A stretch of 64,000 nucleotides of DNA from Tetrahymena thermophila SB210 (Eukaryota > Ciliophora > Oligohymenophorea > Hymenostomatida > Tetrahymenidae). Shown here one piece after another: positions 10,927 to 23,800 of this stretch (positions are counted from its first letter, which is position 1; every line of letters starts with the position of its first letter). The notes beneath the pieces were generated by a model, which saw nothing but the letters and a program-made list of their open reading frames with translations, was not told where the DNA came from and did no database searches. Position numbers and translations under genes: made by a program. Location: assembly GCF_000189635.1 (NCBI RefSeq), contig NW_002476353.1:930001-994000 (forward strand), written 5' to 3'.

Positions 10927-13131
10927 TTTTTAAAAATAAGGCTAAATAAATTATTTGCGATAATAGTTTAAATTTTAGAGGTGCTATATTTTTTATATTA
11001 TAAAATTAAATGAAATCCTAAGCAAAATTCAAATTAATGTTTATAGCTAGTTTTTAATTTGAAATTAAGCAGAAACAAAGATTTATTTTTTTATTTCAAA
11101 TTTTACAAAATATATATTTCAAATAATAAAATTGCGTAATTTATTAAAATTATAAAAAAAGCAATACATACATTTTAAATCAATCAGTACAACCATGTAA
11201 ATAATTTTAGTAATAAACTGCGATGTCAATTTTATTATTTAGTTTTAAATCTAATAATTTATGTGTGAAATTTAATTTTTATTTTTCTACAAAATTCTAT
11301 GATAAATTAAATCTTTAAAGAGTGATTTTATAAAAGTAAACAAAATAAAGAATGGCCTGCCAAAAACAAATTTTAACAAAAATTGTATATTTTATTGATT
11401 TAATTTAGAAAATCAACTGCTATTTAAAAATATTATGAAGAAAATAGTTTAAAAAACTAAGGATTGTTACTCTGTATCAAGTAAAATCTGAATATTCTCA
11501 TAGTTATTTTTTAGTTTATAAAGAAATGTATTTATGATCCTCATACTTATAAATAACTTATTTATTTATTCTCTTTAGATTAATTTTACACAACAAAAAA
11601 AAACCAAAATAGAATAATATTAATAAAAATCTATTTTAATCCTAATCCATTTTTAATTATAAAGGTGAAATTAATTAAAAATTTTATATTTAGTTGTATT
11701 TTATTAAATCTTATATTTAATTAGTATATAGAAAAATATGTAGTAACTATTATAAGAAATACTTTTAGTTTGCAAAACTATTTGTTAAATTCTTAAATCA
11801 AAATATTTAAACATAATTGGAATTTTTTATTTACTTATTTTTATAATAATAATAAGTATAAATCATTTTTAACATGCATATATCAGATCTATATAATTTA
11901 AATAAATAAAAAACTTATAAAACAAAGCAGTAATTCTAGGAATTTCTATTCTTTCTATAGTCCTATTACGATGATTTTTATTTTGTGCTTTTATATACTC
12001 TTTGATAGTGATGGTTTGAGCACATCTCAGATATTAATGATAAAATGATATAGACAACAGGTTTCTCTATGAAAATATCAATAAGTACAGTGCAAATAAA
12101 TAAAGAAGGAAATAATAACTATAGGGAATCAAAAATTTTAGGATTTGCTGATTTTTTAAAATATTAAAATATCATTTTATTTTATTTTAAATTTTATAAA
12201 GTATATAAAATATAAAAAATTAAAGAAAACTATTGTCTTTCTCTCTTTGAAACATTGAAATAAATTTATGAAAAATGAATGAAATAATATGGTTTTAAAA
12301 TATTAATGGAAAAGAATTGATAACAAACATTATAAATACTTATATAAAAAAATTGAAAAAATGAAAGAGACAAAAATTTATAATATCATATTTCATTTTA
12401 GTATTTAAATTTTTGATGAGGATGATTATATTTAAAATTCGATATTACCTATCTAACGCATTAGCCTTAAATTAATAAAAACGATATATAAGATCTTAAA
12501 CGCTTGTTTTATTTGCGTTAAAGGTAAAACTCAATTTTTAATTAAGAGACGTTACTAGACACTTTAATTGATTGTAAAGCTTATTAACTTTATCATTATT
12601 TTATTTAATTTTAATCTGTAAACTAAATGAGTTTACCAGCTTGAATTTCATTTTTACTTTTTGCAACTACTTATAAATTTTGATAAAAATGTTTTTAAAA
12701 AAAAAGTGAGGCACTTATTTCCACTTATCTCTCTTTCTCTCTCACTGGTAATAAAGTGAAATAATATTTCAATCAATATGTTTATCATTAATATTAAAAT
12801 ATTGTAATGTAAGAAAGGTTGGAAAAGAATATTATAATTCACAAAATTTCTTTTATTTTCACTTTTACAAAAAATATCATTTTATTTGTTATATTTTGAA
12901 ATTTCATACCAGACAAATGAATATTTCTAGCAAATTAGAAAAAACGTTACAAAATTAACTATAAAATTATAAATTACTAGTCACAATTAAATTATTCTCA
13001 AAATATGATATTTTAATTTTATTTGTCTATTTTAATAAATAATATAAGTAAGTAAATAAATAAATGGGCTGACAGTAATTCATAAAAAAATAACTTGATA
13101 TCGCAAATATTAAATAAAATTACAAAGGAAT
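10927..13131. other. long spacer, no confident gene
   Basis: About 2.2 kb upstream of the coiled-coil gene. TGA-free stretches occur (for example plus strand around 11410-11580) but they lack a clear start, splice logic or recognisable motif, and such stretches are frequent when only TGA stops. A slightly less AT-rich patch at about 11940-12040 was inspected for a small RNA without a convincing result. Confidence 0.5.
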
Positions 13132-13529
13132 TCAATTCACATTTTTATAAATTTACTCTTGTGTATTCTCTAAGTAATTCATTTTTAAGAATTCATTTCC
13201 CTTTAAAAGACTATCATTATTTTCTTAATCTGTGAAAAAATTTAACGAATTAAAAAAAAAAAAATATTTTTAAAGTGATTTTAAACATTTTCAAAATAGT
13301 AAAGACAAATTAATAAAATAACTGTTTTATTAATTATAAAAAAATATGTTTTTTATTTGTTTTGTTAACGCCCTTACTATATTGAATTTAAGCTTGCTAT
13401 GAAATCAATGAATTTGAAGCAATCTTGTAAATTTAATAAAGTATTAATCTTTTGAGCATTTAAGAGAGTTTTGAATTAAAAGTTATTTTTATCACACAGT
13501 CTTTTTAAAAATAAAGAAATTCCAATAAA
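13132..13529 (-). CDS. orphan coding exons, unknown protein (partial)
   Basis: Two minus-strand segments read as protein: 13529-13370 (TGA-free after the stop at 13532-13530) and 13229-13132 (stop TGA 13134-13132). A 140-nt intron 13230-13369 (GTTAAC..CACAG) joins them in phase. The first holds GISLFLKRLCDKNNFQFKTL and INTLLNLQDCFKFIDFIASL; the second ends in EFLKMNYLENTQEQIYKNVN. There is no in-frame ATG, and only about 110 nt separate the segment from the stop of the next gene upstream. It may be the 3' part of that gene reached by an unrecognised splice, or a relic of a lost gene. No family recognised. Confidence 0.35.
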
Positions 13530-13636
13530 TCAAGTATTAAGAAATGAGAGAAATAAGAAATAAGAAATATAGAAGAACTTTAATTGAATAATTTAATTTT
13601 ATAAATATATTTATTTATTTAGTTATTTATTGTAAA

Positions 13637-14806
13637 TCAGTTTTGTGAATAGTTAATTTTTATAAGTTGTTATGAGCATTCATTATATTGACTGCTGTAT
13701 GAGCTGGTTTCAGAATATTATGAAATAGATTTTGAGTCTTGATTTAATTATTAATTGTTATTATTTTGCATGTTTAATTATCTCTTTTTAACGAGTCTTT
13801 CAACAATATCAGAGTCAACTTCTAATAATTTTGATTATTGCCATGTTTTTTTATTTGGGTAGTATTTTTATATAAAATTTTAAGAAGCAGAGGAATAAAC
13901 ATATTCTTGAGCTTGGAATCTTAACTTTTTGTTAATTTCAGAAACTTGGCTAGTAAGGATGCTCTCATTTTAGTAATATTGGATTTCGAGATAAAAGCCA
14001 TTATTTAAATTTATAGTTTCGCATTCTGCTTGACCATAGATAGCACCAACAGAAGAAATGTTAAATACATACTTGTTCTGGCATGTTGTGTAGTCATTTT
14101 AGCTATAAGATTAGTCCAAAAGTCTGAAGTTGATTTCGAAAAAATTTTTTTGATAAAATCTGTCTACAAATGGAGATGCACCGAATCTAATATGAACATA
14201 CTAGTAGAAATCAGGTGACATTTTCAAAGCACTAAGAGCAGAGTTTGAAATTCCATGTTTTAAAAAAAATTTTTAATTATCCTCAGTCATGTAGTAAAGA
14301 TTAAACTTGAAAAGATTGTTTGCTCTCTAATTAAGGATCGATTCAGCATTCAAAAAGACTTCCTTCTATATGATGTCAGAAGATTGTGAGAATTCATGCT
14401 ATATGTCTAAGTTGTCTGAGTTTACATCATTATTAACATCATTTATAAGTCTGTAATAGAGTTAGCTAGCCTTTGTCACCTTAGTGGCGCATACTTCTTA
14501 CAATTATTCACAAATGAATAAATTAGAGAAATTTTTATTTCTGTTAGAATTTTAAAGATGCAATTCAACAAAGTGCTTTGATTTTTTAGTGCTAACTACA
14601 TTTAAGAAATGGTTATTAGGATGGATTTTTGGCTTGTAAGTTTACTTGTAAAATTAGAAATAACCTAGATCAATTATAGATTCACCTTTAAGACTTATAT
14701 TTTATTAGGAATTGGCATTGTTTTTAGATTAAACTTTAAGATCATACTGCTAATAATCAGAGGATGGGATTAAGTTTTGAGTAAATTGGCTTGTAGTGGA
14801 ACACAT
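13637..14806 (-). CDS. hypothetical protein, 389 aa, intronless
   Basis: Single open frame from ATG 14806 to TGA 13639-13637, 390 codons including stop, with TAA/TAG as Gln throughout. The product begins MCSTTSQFTQNLIPSSDYQQ. It has a mixed, globular-looking middle (YFQFYKQTYKPKIHPNNHF, FGASPFVDRFYQKNFFEINF, NISSVGAIYGQAECETIN) and a Gln/Ser/Asn-rich tail of about 60 residues. No signal peptide or membrane segment is seen and I do not recognise a domain. It is transcribed away from the TPR gene across a 2-kb spacer. An alternative 3' splice into the orphan exons at 13132-13529 is possible. Confidence 0.75.
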
Positions 14807-16832
14807 TTTATTAAAATGAGATATTATTTGTAATTTAGTTGAATTTTATTATTGTTGATAACTGAGTTGTATTTTAGCTTATTTTAAAATTTTTATTTTT
14901 TTTTAATTATATAAGTTTATAATGGTAATCTTCAGAATTTGATTGTATGTTAGTTACAAATAAATCAAACACAGTTGCTAGATTAAATAGATTGATTGTC
15001 CCTTGAATGAAACTATTTGTCTTTTATTTTAATTAATATTTTTCTTAATCAAAAGTACTAATTAAATTTGATATTGAATTAATTAAATCTTCAGTGTGTC
15101 ATTAAAATACCAAGCTGCTACGACAAGAATAAATACTTTAATTTTCATTAAAGATAGATATTTTATCTTAAATTAATTTTAACCTTGAAAGTATACAGCC
15201 AAACAAATAAATTTTCATAATAAATATTTATTTTTTTAAGATATTTTAAAATAGTTGTAATTATTATCAATTTTCCAAATAATGAAACATTTCTTAAATC
15301 GGATTTTATGGATTATCAAATAAGGAGGACTATATATATTTATTAATTTAAGTAACGCATATACGACTAGATGATCTTATATTAGTAAGTAGATAAATCA
15401 AATTAATTATTAATATAGAAAAATTAATTATTTCCTTGTAGGAGATTCTATATTAATTCTTATTTTTTTATTGAAATCTGATATTTTCTTAGTACGACTA
15501 TTAAAGTATTTGCTTCTATAAAGTATGAAAATAAATGAATAAAATGATTGAATAAAAGATATTATTTTATTCTAAAACTTAAATTAATTAGTGTTTATTC
15601 TAAAACGCAAAAGTACTATTGCTTGAATTTCTAATTGATTTATTTTATTCGAAATTAAAAACAGAAATAAACTAAAAACCAAATTAGCAAAGGAGTTATG
15701 AAATTTAAAAATATTTGTATAAATATCAATAAACCTAATCAAAAAGCATATTTTTTTTTTAAATACATAAAGAAACATAAAAATATATTTTATTTATATG
15801 CTAAAAATATACAAGGTTGAATGTCTCTGAGTAATTTAACAAAATATAATAATAAAAATAAATAAATCTACTTTTTATAAAGCTTCTAATAGACTCAATT
15901 AAATTTATTTACTTATTTATCTATCTATCCAATTTATTCATTTACATTTTTAAAAAGATCTTAATTTAATATAGAAAATTATTTTTTAATCTCAAGCAAA
16001 GCAACAATTTCTGATTTAGTAATTTTAATTGATTGAAAATAATTTAGTTTTAATGTTATTGATGCAAATATAACTTTTAATATCAAGAAATTTAAATAAA
16101 TATATTATTTATTACTGGCTTATATTTATAAATAAACTAGTAAAAATAAATATTTAATGTTTTCAGCTAGAGTAAGAGGTAGAAGCTATTATATAAGATC
16201 TCTTAGTTTAAAAATATAAATATTGCTAAATTAATGTTTAATACTTATAAAAATACATTATAAGAATTATTTTCAACAAGTCACTTTTCAAGCATTGATA
16301 ATTTAAAATTTCTATTTCAAATAAATATTTAAATTTTATTATTTGCTTAATTTAAAGGATTTAATTTATCCTTTTTTTTCAACAGAAGATTTAGATATAA
16401 TCTAATCTATATTGTTTTTTCTATATTGGTAATTAAATAAAATGAATGAATAGCGTTAAGAAAATATTCATGAATTAATTAATACTGCTTTCTGATTTGA
16501 AATTAAAGAAAACTTAATTTATTTTTTATATAAAATTCTCTACGTTATTCTTAATAATATAAAATTGCTACTTTTTTAATGGTTGGGACATCAATTATTA
16601 ATTTAAATTAACTAAAATGAATATATAAAACAAAGGATTTTAATTAAGTAATTTTATTTTAAATACCAAATATAAGTATTACTAAGTTAATGATTTATTA
16701 TATTATGTATATATGTAGTTGATCGATCAACATTATTGATTGAATCTTCTCAAATTTATCAAAATCAATTAATAGATTAATTAAAGAAATATTCTTTGTA
16801 ATAGATTCCACTTTTTACTTGACTATTTAATT
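14807..16832. other. divergent spacer
   Basis: About 2 kb of AT-rich DNA between divergent genes (starts 14806 minus and 16833 plus). Only short chance ORFs were found; no RNA gene or repeat family recognised. Confidence 0.55.
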
Positions 16833-19814
16833 ATGAATAATATACTGACCACACAAGATTCAGGGACTGGGAGTTAGGATATTTAGAAGAGTTAGATATA
16901 TTATTCTCCATATCCTAGAAAGAGCCTATCTTTAAAAAAGAGTAGTTTTATTAGTGGCTCTTAGCTCAAAAATATGAATTAATCTGCTATTTAATTTACG
17001 ACTACTAACCCTACTAATGCTACTAAAGATATTTAGCAGAATGAGATAGGCCAGCAAAGAAACTTTAATTTTAAAAAATCTATGACAGAAAAGGTAGTAG
17101 AAGAGGCTCTATAGGATTTAAGTGATGCAATACGCTTGAATCAAAGTTTAGTTAGACAGCAATCACTTGTTAATCATAGCACTAGTTTTATTTCTATGAG
17201 CGAATAGGATAAAATTTAGCTACGAAAAAACAGAATTTAACACCAGATAAATGGGCTGCTAATATAGCAATATTCGAGGACAGATCCGTTAACAATTAAA
17301 ATTTATTCAATTAAATCCAAATAGCTTCCATATTTGCTTGAGATAAAGGAAGTAATTATCAAACTTTTTGAATTTGTTTAAAAAATCTATTAATAGCAAA
17401 ATATCTTGAGCAACTTATTTGAAAGATATTTAGCAATCATAAAAAGTGTTAAGCTGTTAGATACTATTTTAAAGAACAACAAAAATTAAAATATAGTTTT
17501 ATTTAGTTGTATATTTAAATTTTAATGATGGTTTTTTATTATTTTTTAAATATGATAGATACACGACAACAAGAGATTTTAAGAAGATTAAGAAGTTTTT
17601 TTAACCTATGATCATATTAGCAACTATTATTATAATATGAAAATATATATTGTGGAGAAAGGTTCTGATGATGCTATTTTGTTTGCAATAGATAATTCCT
17701 TCTTTTTGTTTGAAACAAATTATGAACAAGCAAAAGAAAATAAAATTAAAGTATTTTGTTTAGAAAATGTTGATAGAAATCAATTAAACATTTTCGTATT
17801 GCAAAAAACTAGCCCAATATTGAATAATGATAGCGATGAAAATTCTGATAGCAGTGAGGATGAACTTTAAAATGAAAATAATTCTATTTAAAAATAATAA
17901 TAAAACAAAAGTAATTTAAATTAAAATGAAAATTAAACTGAGCAAAGTAAAAACAAGAATTAACATGGAAAGAAATAAAGGCTTAATATGAGCTATACTC
18001 GCATTTAGGAAGAAAAGATACAAAAGACAGTGAAAAAATATATAAAAATTGCAAGGGCATATTCATTTTTGGGATAACCAGAAATGGCAATAAATTATTA
18101 CAATAGAATTTTTAATAATAAAAATATTAACAAATTTAATGTGAGTGAAGTTGATGCTTTAGAAGAACTCATGTTTTTCCTAGAAGATATGGAGAAAGAA
18201 GCTGAAGCTATCAAAAAGGCTGACAGGCTGTTGGAAATATATGCAAAACTTGGAAATATAGAAAAGCTCAAATAAATTATATTCTTTAAAGGCAATTTGT
18301 CAATAAAGCTGGGAGATTTCAAAACTGCAGAGAAGGAATATTGTAAATTGCTCGAATACTTAAATTTAGAAGACGGAGATGAAATTTCTTACTTTACTGC
18401 TATTGCTTATGGGAAATTAGCAGATATTTAATTTATAATAGCCAATTATGAAAAATGCCTGGAGCTGCTAAATGATAAATATAATACTTTGAAGGATATT
18501 TATAGGTAATAAGATTTACCTTAGATTTAAGAAATTAATGATGATGAAGATGAATATTAGCAATTTGAAAGGAATAGCTATGAGTCATAGAAATGTAATT
18601 AACAACTCAATGATTCCACGAATAATTATACAAATTAATAATCTGAGGTTAGGGAGGATTATTAAGATTATAATGATTCAGAGTATAAGCGCTTTTAAGT
18701 AATAGAAAAAAAATTTCTTTAAATTAAAGAATAAGAGCAAAATAACCAACTGGAAGACGATTATGAAATTGAATATCTTGAAGGTGATGGCAAATCGTAA
18801 TCAAAAAACTAGGATAACCAAAATACTTAAAATAGGTACATGAGACAATTTGAAGAATTCGAAGAAGAGGAATAAGAATAATTTTCTATATAGTAGAGTG
18901 AAGAATCAGATCTTAAATATACAGATATTAAGAATATTGTAGAATAAAAAATGTAATAGCAAAGTGAAATGGAGTAATCTCCAATGCTCAAAAATTCCTA
19001 GAAATTGCAATAGAATTAATAAAATACATAAACTTTATTCTATCATTCATGTTAGTAATCGATGATGAATACTGAAATCCTCTCCTTTCACTAAAAAATT
19101 CTTAAAGAATTATGGGATTGTTCTATGCAAATTGCTGATGTGTACTTTTAGCAAGAAGATATTCAATTCAGCATAAATTATTATAGCAAAAGTTTGGAAT
19201 TTGCAGAAAAGCTTTTTGGCAAAGATTCACTTTAGGTTGCTTAATTATACGAAAGCATAGGGCTAGTTTGTTTAGAAAATATGGATTTCGATGAGAGTCT
19301 AGATGCATTTTAGAAATCGTTAGCTATCAAATAAAAGATTTGTTGCTAAAATCATCCTTAACTTGCTTTTTCATATTCATATTTGGGATGTCTTTATGCA
19401 AAATTTCATATGTATAAATAAGCTAAAGAAGAGTATTAAAAGTCTCTAAGTATTTATCAACATAAATTCAAAAAATTCAAAAAAGAATTATCTGAAACAT
19501 ATAATAATATAGCCAATATACATCTCAATGAGGCAGAAATTGAATTAGCTGTATAATCATATGAAAAAGCACTAGAACTCTTTAACTAGCTCTAGAATGA
19601 AATACCAACTTTGCACTTTGCATAGATATATGAGAATCTAGGAATTGCTTATTACTAGCTAGGGTAATTTAAAAAAGCTCAATAGTACTTTTAAGATTCT
19701 GAAAATAAATTTTTGATACTATACGATGAGAATCACCACTCTGTTGCAAGAGTTAAAAATTGGTAAAAAACAAATCAAGATAGAATGGAAAATAGTAAAA
19801 TATAATCTTCATGA
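16833..19814 (+). CDS. TPR-repeat protein, 972 aa
   Basis: Exons 16833-17495 and 17559-19814 (intron 63 nt), 2919 nt in total; stop TGA 19812-19814. Residues 1-240 are Ser/Thr/Asn-rich with a helical end. About residues 380-500 form a first helical-repeat block with TPR character (ARAYSFLGQPEMAINYYNRI, FKGNLSIKLGDFKTAEKEYC). A long acidic Gln/Glu/Asp-rich linker follows. Residues about 728-965 form a second block of kinesin-light-chain-like TPRs with the usual W/L-G-A-Y spacing: YESIGLVCLENMDFDESLDA, YSYLGCLYAKFHMYKQAKEE, YNNIANIHLNEAEIELAVQS, YENLGIAYYQLGQFKKAQQY. TPRs are protein-binding superhelices, so an adaptor role is likely; the partner is unknown. The intron donor (GTTTTA) is weak, so the exon 1 junction is the least certain point. 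Confidence 0.85.
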
Positions 19815-20849
19815 TAATATTAAACAGGATAATACTTACTTTCAACTAAATCCCTAAATCTAAAATAATTTTCTAAGCTCTTAATTTATAAAATAAAAGG
19901 AATAATTAATGATTTTTGTAAAAAAATTTTGTTGTAATAAGCTTTAAAAATCATATAAAATTATTAAATGAAATTCATTTTAAAAATTAAAAAACTTAAA
20001 ATTGATGGAATAAATATATCTTACAATCTCTCAAAAATTTCAAAGTATACTGTCTAAATTGTTAATAAAAGCATAATATAGACTTTATTTTATGTAAATT
20101 AAAGAATTTTTTTTTGAGTGCGAGTCTTTAAAAATTAAATTTTAAGAGTTTAAGATAAGATAAAATAAAATTATAAAATTAATATTAATTGTTTTTTTTT
20201 TAAAGTTAAAAGGAGAAAACAATTAAAAAAATTATATGTAATACTTATTTGTATTGTAAAATTTATTCATTATGATAAATGAATATTAAAAATATATTTT
20301 TATAATAAAATTCTTATTTTAAATATTAAATATGTTTGAAAAAATAAAATTTTACAAAATTGAATTACCTCTTTGTTATTTTTTATGAGTTAAGAATAGT
20401 GTTAAAATAAAAGAATTTATATGTAATAGTTTGTTACACTAAATGAATTAATGTTGATAATAAAATACTAAAATACATTATTTATAAATAATATTCGAAT
20501 TGATTGATATTTCATGGATTTTAGCTTGATGTTATAGTTGGTGAATTGATGCTTTTATTACCATAGATTTATATTAGGATACATTCCTAATATATCAACG
20601 AGATTGATTTTCGAATAATTTATTATATCAATCTTAAACTATTAAAAAGTTTGGTTTTGGTTAATGTAATATTGAAATATTTGTTATCAAATAAAAATTA
20701 GAAAATAAACTCAAAATTTAAATATAGTAATTAATAGGTTAATCAGTCAATATATTATTAAAGTTCAAAGCTAGTTATTTAGTTAGTGAGTTAGTTAGTT
20801 AGTTAGTTAGTTATTCGAGATAAATAGCAAATAAGTTTACAAACGCAAA
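19815..20849. other. spacer with (GTTA)n tract
   Basis: AT-rich spacer between two tandem plus-strand genes. It contains a short tandem GTTA array at about 20789-20813, shortly before the start of the surface-protein gene. No gene seen. Confidence 0.6.
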
Positions 20850-23800
20850 ATGATATTTACTCTTATTTTTATGAGAATAATATTTCTCATATAGCTTATA
20901 AAGATTGGTATTCATTTATTATTTTTTACTTTAAATATTTTGCTTCACTTTTCTAAAATTTACATCAGGATGTTAAAATATTTTTTATCTAATAATAATT
21001 AAATAATTTATAGAAATACCGTTTACTATTATATTAAGCTACTTATTTTATTGTTTAATGATTAGGTAATAGTTAGCAATGGCAATTAGTTAAATAGTTT
21101 TGCATGAATACTAATACAGATACTGATTGTCAAATATCTGCTTCACCTTTTCAAGCAAATACAGATTTTACATCATAATAGTGTGGGGCTCATTATGTGC
21201 TTGAAAGTATTAGCTCTAGCACAACTTTAAATGCTAATATCGATATTAAGGATGCTGGTGGCAATAAATTGACACATTTTTAAATTAGAATAAGCTTTAA
21301 TTATTTTTAAATAGATGCGTAAATTCATTATAGATATTTTTTAAATAAATTTTCATAATTTTTTGAAATTTAATTAAAGTATGTTCTACATTCTTTTTTA
21401 AAAATTAGTCATTGGCAAGGAGGATTTATACAAATTGTTTTAGGAGGCAATATATATAAAACACCACCTTTTAATTCATCTTTAGGTGGTAGTCTAATTT
21501 GTGGAAACCCCGATTAAAGAGATAATTAAGGATTTTTTACTCAAGATATCACTCACAGTGATGATACTTTAGATTTATAAATTATGGATCTAATTGATAT
21601 CCCAAATTCTGGATTTACTGGAATTTGGGCCATTTAAAAGTATTTTGAAATATTGAAAATGCTGATCTATTAACTAAAATTTTAATAATTAACAGTTTGG
21701 AAATTTATGCTTTTACCTGCAGTCCATTTTGCCTTTAATGCCAAACTGCTACAAGTAAGACTTATTTTATGAATAACCAACCTATAGATAATCTATCTAA
21801 GATATTAATTAAAATATAATAAATTAATTTGGATTACTTTATATTTTTGATACACTTAACTTACTTAACTTTTTTTCTCTTATGTAACTAATACAAATAA
21901 ATTATCTTTTAAATTCAAATTAAAAATAGCCTGCTAATCATGTCAGCCTAATATGTAATTGACATCTACAGGATTATGCATTTGTAATTCTAATTATTAT
22001 TTTGATAATGCAACAAATATGTGTTAACCATGTGATGCTTCTTGTGCAACATGTGTTGAAAAACATGATAAATGCCTAACTTGCCCTATAACTAGTTATT
22101 TTTGGTAAAATTAATGCCTAAGTAACTGTGCTAACAATTAATATTCTACAGGGAATATATGCTATCCTTGTGATGCTACTTGTGATACTTGTGTAGGCCC
22201 ATCGCCTTCATAATGTAAAACGTGTTCTGGTGCTTTATATCTAGAAAGTGGGAGTTGTGTACCCTCGTGCAGTTCATATTTTTACCAAACTGCAACTGGC
22301 AACAAATGCTTACCATGCTTTAGTAATCTTTCAAATGATAACAACCCCTAAGTAAAATTCTTTTTATTTTTATAAATTCATTAAGTTTAATATTTTATAG
22401 AGATGCTTTAGATGCTTAGGAGGTTCTTCCACTGATTGTACTAAGTGTGCAAATTAGACGTTTTTATAATTAGTTAATTAATCTGACCCTACAGGTACTT
22501 GCTAAAACTAATGTAATACTTCTTATTATCAAAGATAATCTGATAATACTTGTTAACCTTGTGATGTTTCTTGTACTGCATGCTAAGATGTAAATTTTTA
22601 AATTATGAATTTTTTAATTTTCATATTAATAAACATATAAAATAAACAAAAGAATTCATTAAATTGCTAAAGCTGTGCTCTAGGATGGTTTTTAAAGGGA
22701 AATACTTGTGTTCGAACTTGTGGTGATCCATATTATTAAAAAGATGGAAAGTGTATTAAGTGTGATATAAAATGCTAAAAATGCTCTCTTGTAGGTATTT
22801 CAGAGTTTTGTGACCTATGCTAAAATGGATATAAAAGAAACGATGATGGAACTGTAACTAGAATTAAAAAATTGATTTTTCTAATATAATGATTTATTTT
22901 TCTAAATAGTGCTAAAATTTATGTGCAAAATCTAATCAATATTCAGATAATCTTGGAATTTGTAAAGATTGTGATAGCTCATGTGCTAGATGTACAGGGC
23001 CATCTAATATAGAATGTACTCAATGCAACCCCTCAACTTTTCTTGAAGACAACTAATGTAAACATTCTTGTGATCATATAAACCATTGGCCAAATCCTAA
23101 TAATAATAATTGTGATCCTTGCGATACAACTTGCAGAAGTTGCAGCGGAGGAACCAGTGATAAATGTTTAACTTGTGATGGTTCTTCAGGAAATGATAGA
23201 TACTTACTTATCGTTGGAGGAGCTTCTGAGTGCGTTTTATCATGCCCACATTTTTCTATGTATATGGATAAAACAGATCCGTAAAAAAAATTAATTTTTT
23301 AATATCAATTTATTTTAATTTTTATTTAATTATTTCATATATTTAGAAATAATTTTCAGTGTAAAAATTGCGATAGTACTTGTCTCGCTTGTGGTAAATA
23401 TGATTCTACATTTTGTACTGCTTGTTTTTGTAGCCCTGCTTTAAATATGACTAATTAATGGTGTGAGCAAAATTAAAATTAAGCAATGAGGTTTTTTCAC
23501 AATAATAAATGCTTGGCAGTATGTCCAATAGAAGGTGGAGTATAACTTTATGGAAACAGGAAAACGATGACTTGTAATCCATCATGCGAACCTGGATATT
23601 ATCCAAGTAGTTCAACTTTTGAATGCACAAAATGCGATCCTAGCTGCACTCTTTGTACAGGACCAAATCCATCAACAGATTGCTAAGCCTGTGCATCTGG
23701 CTTTTTCAAAAGTACCACAGTAAATGGATGTTTTACTTACTGTTCCTCTACAGAGTATAAAGATAGTCCAACTAATTCTTGTATTCCTTGTAATCCAGGT

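Noticed and set aside
11940-12060. Possible C/D-box snoRNA (GTGATGG with a TGATA element)
   Set aside because: No proper D box or terminal stem is present.
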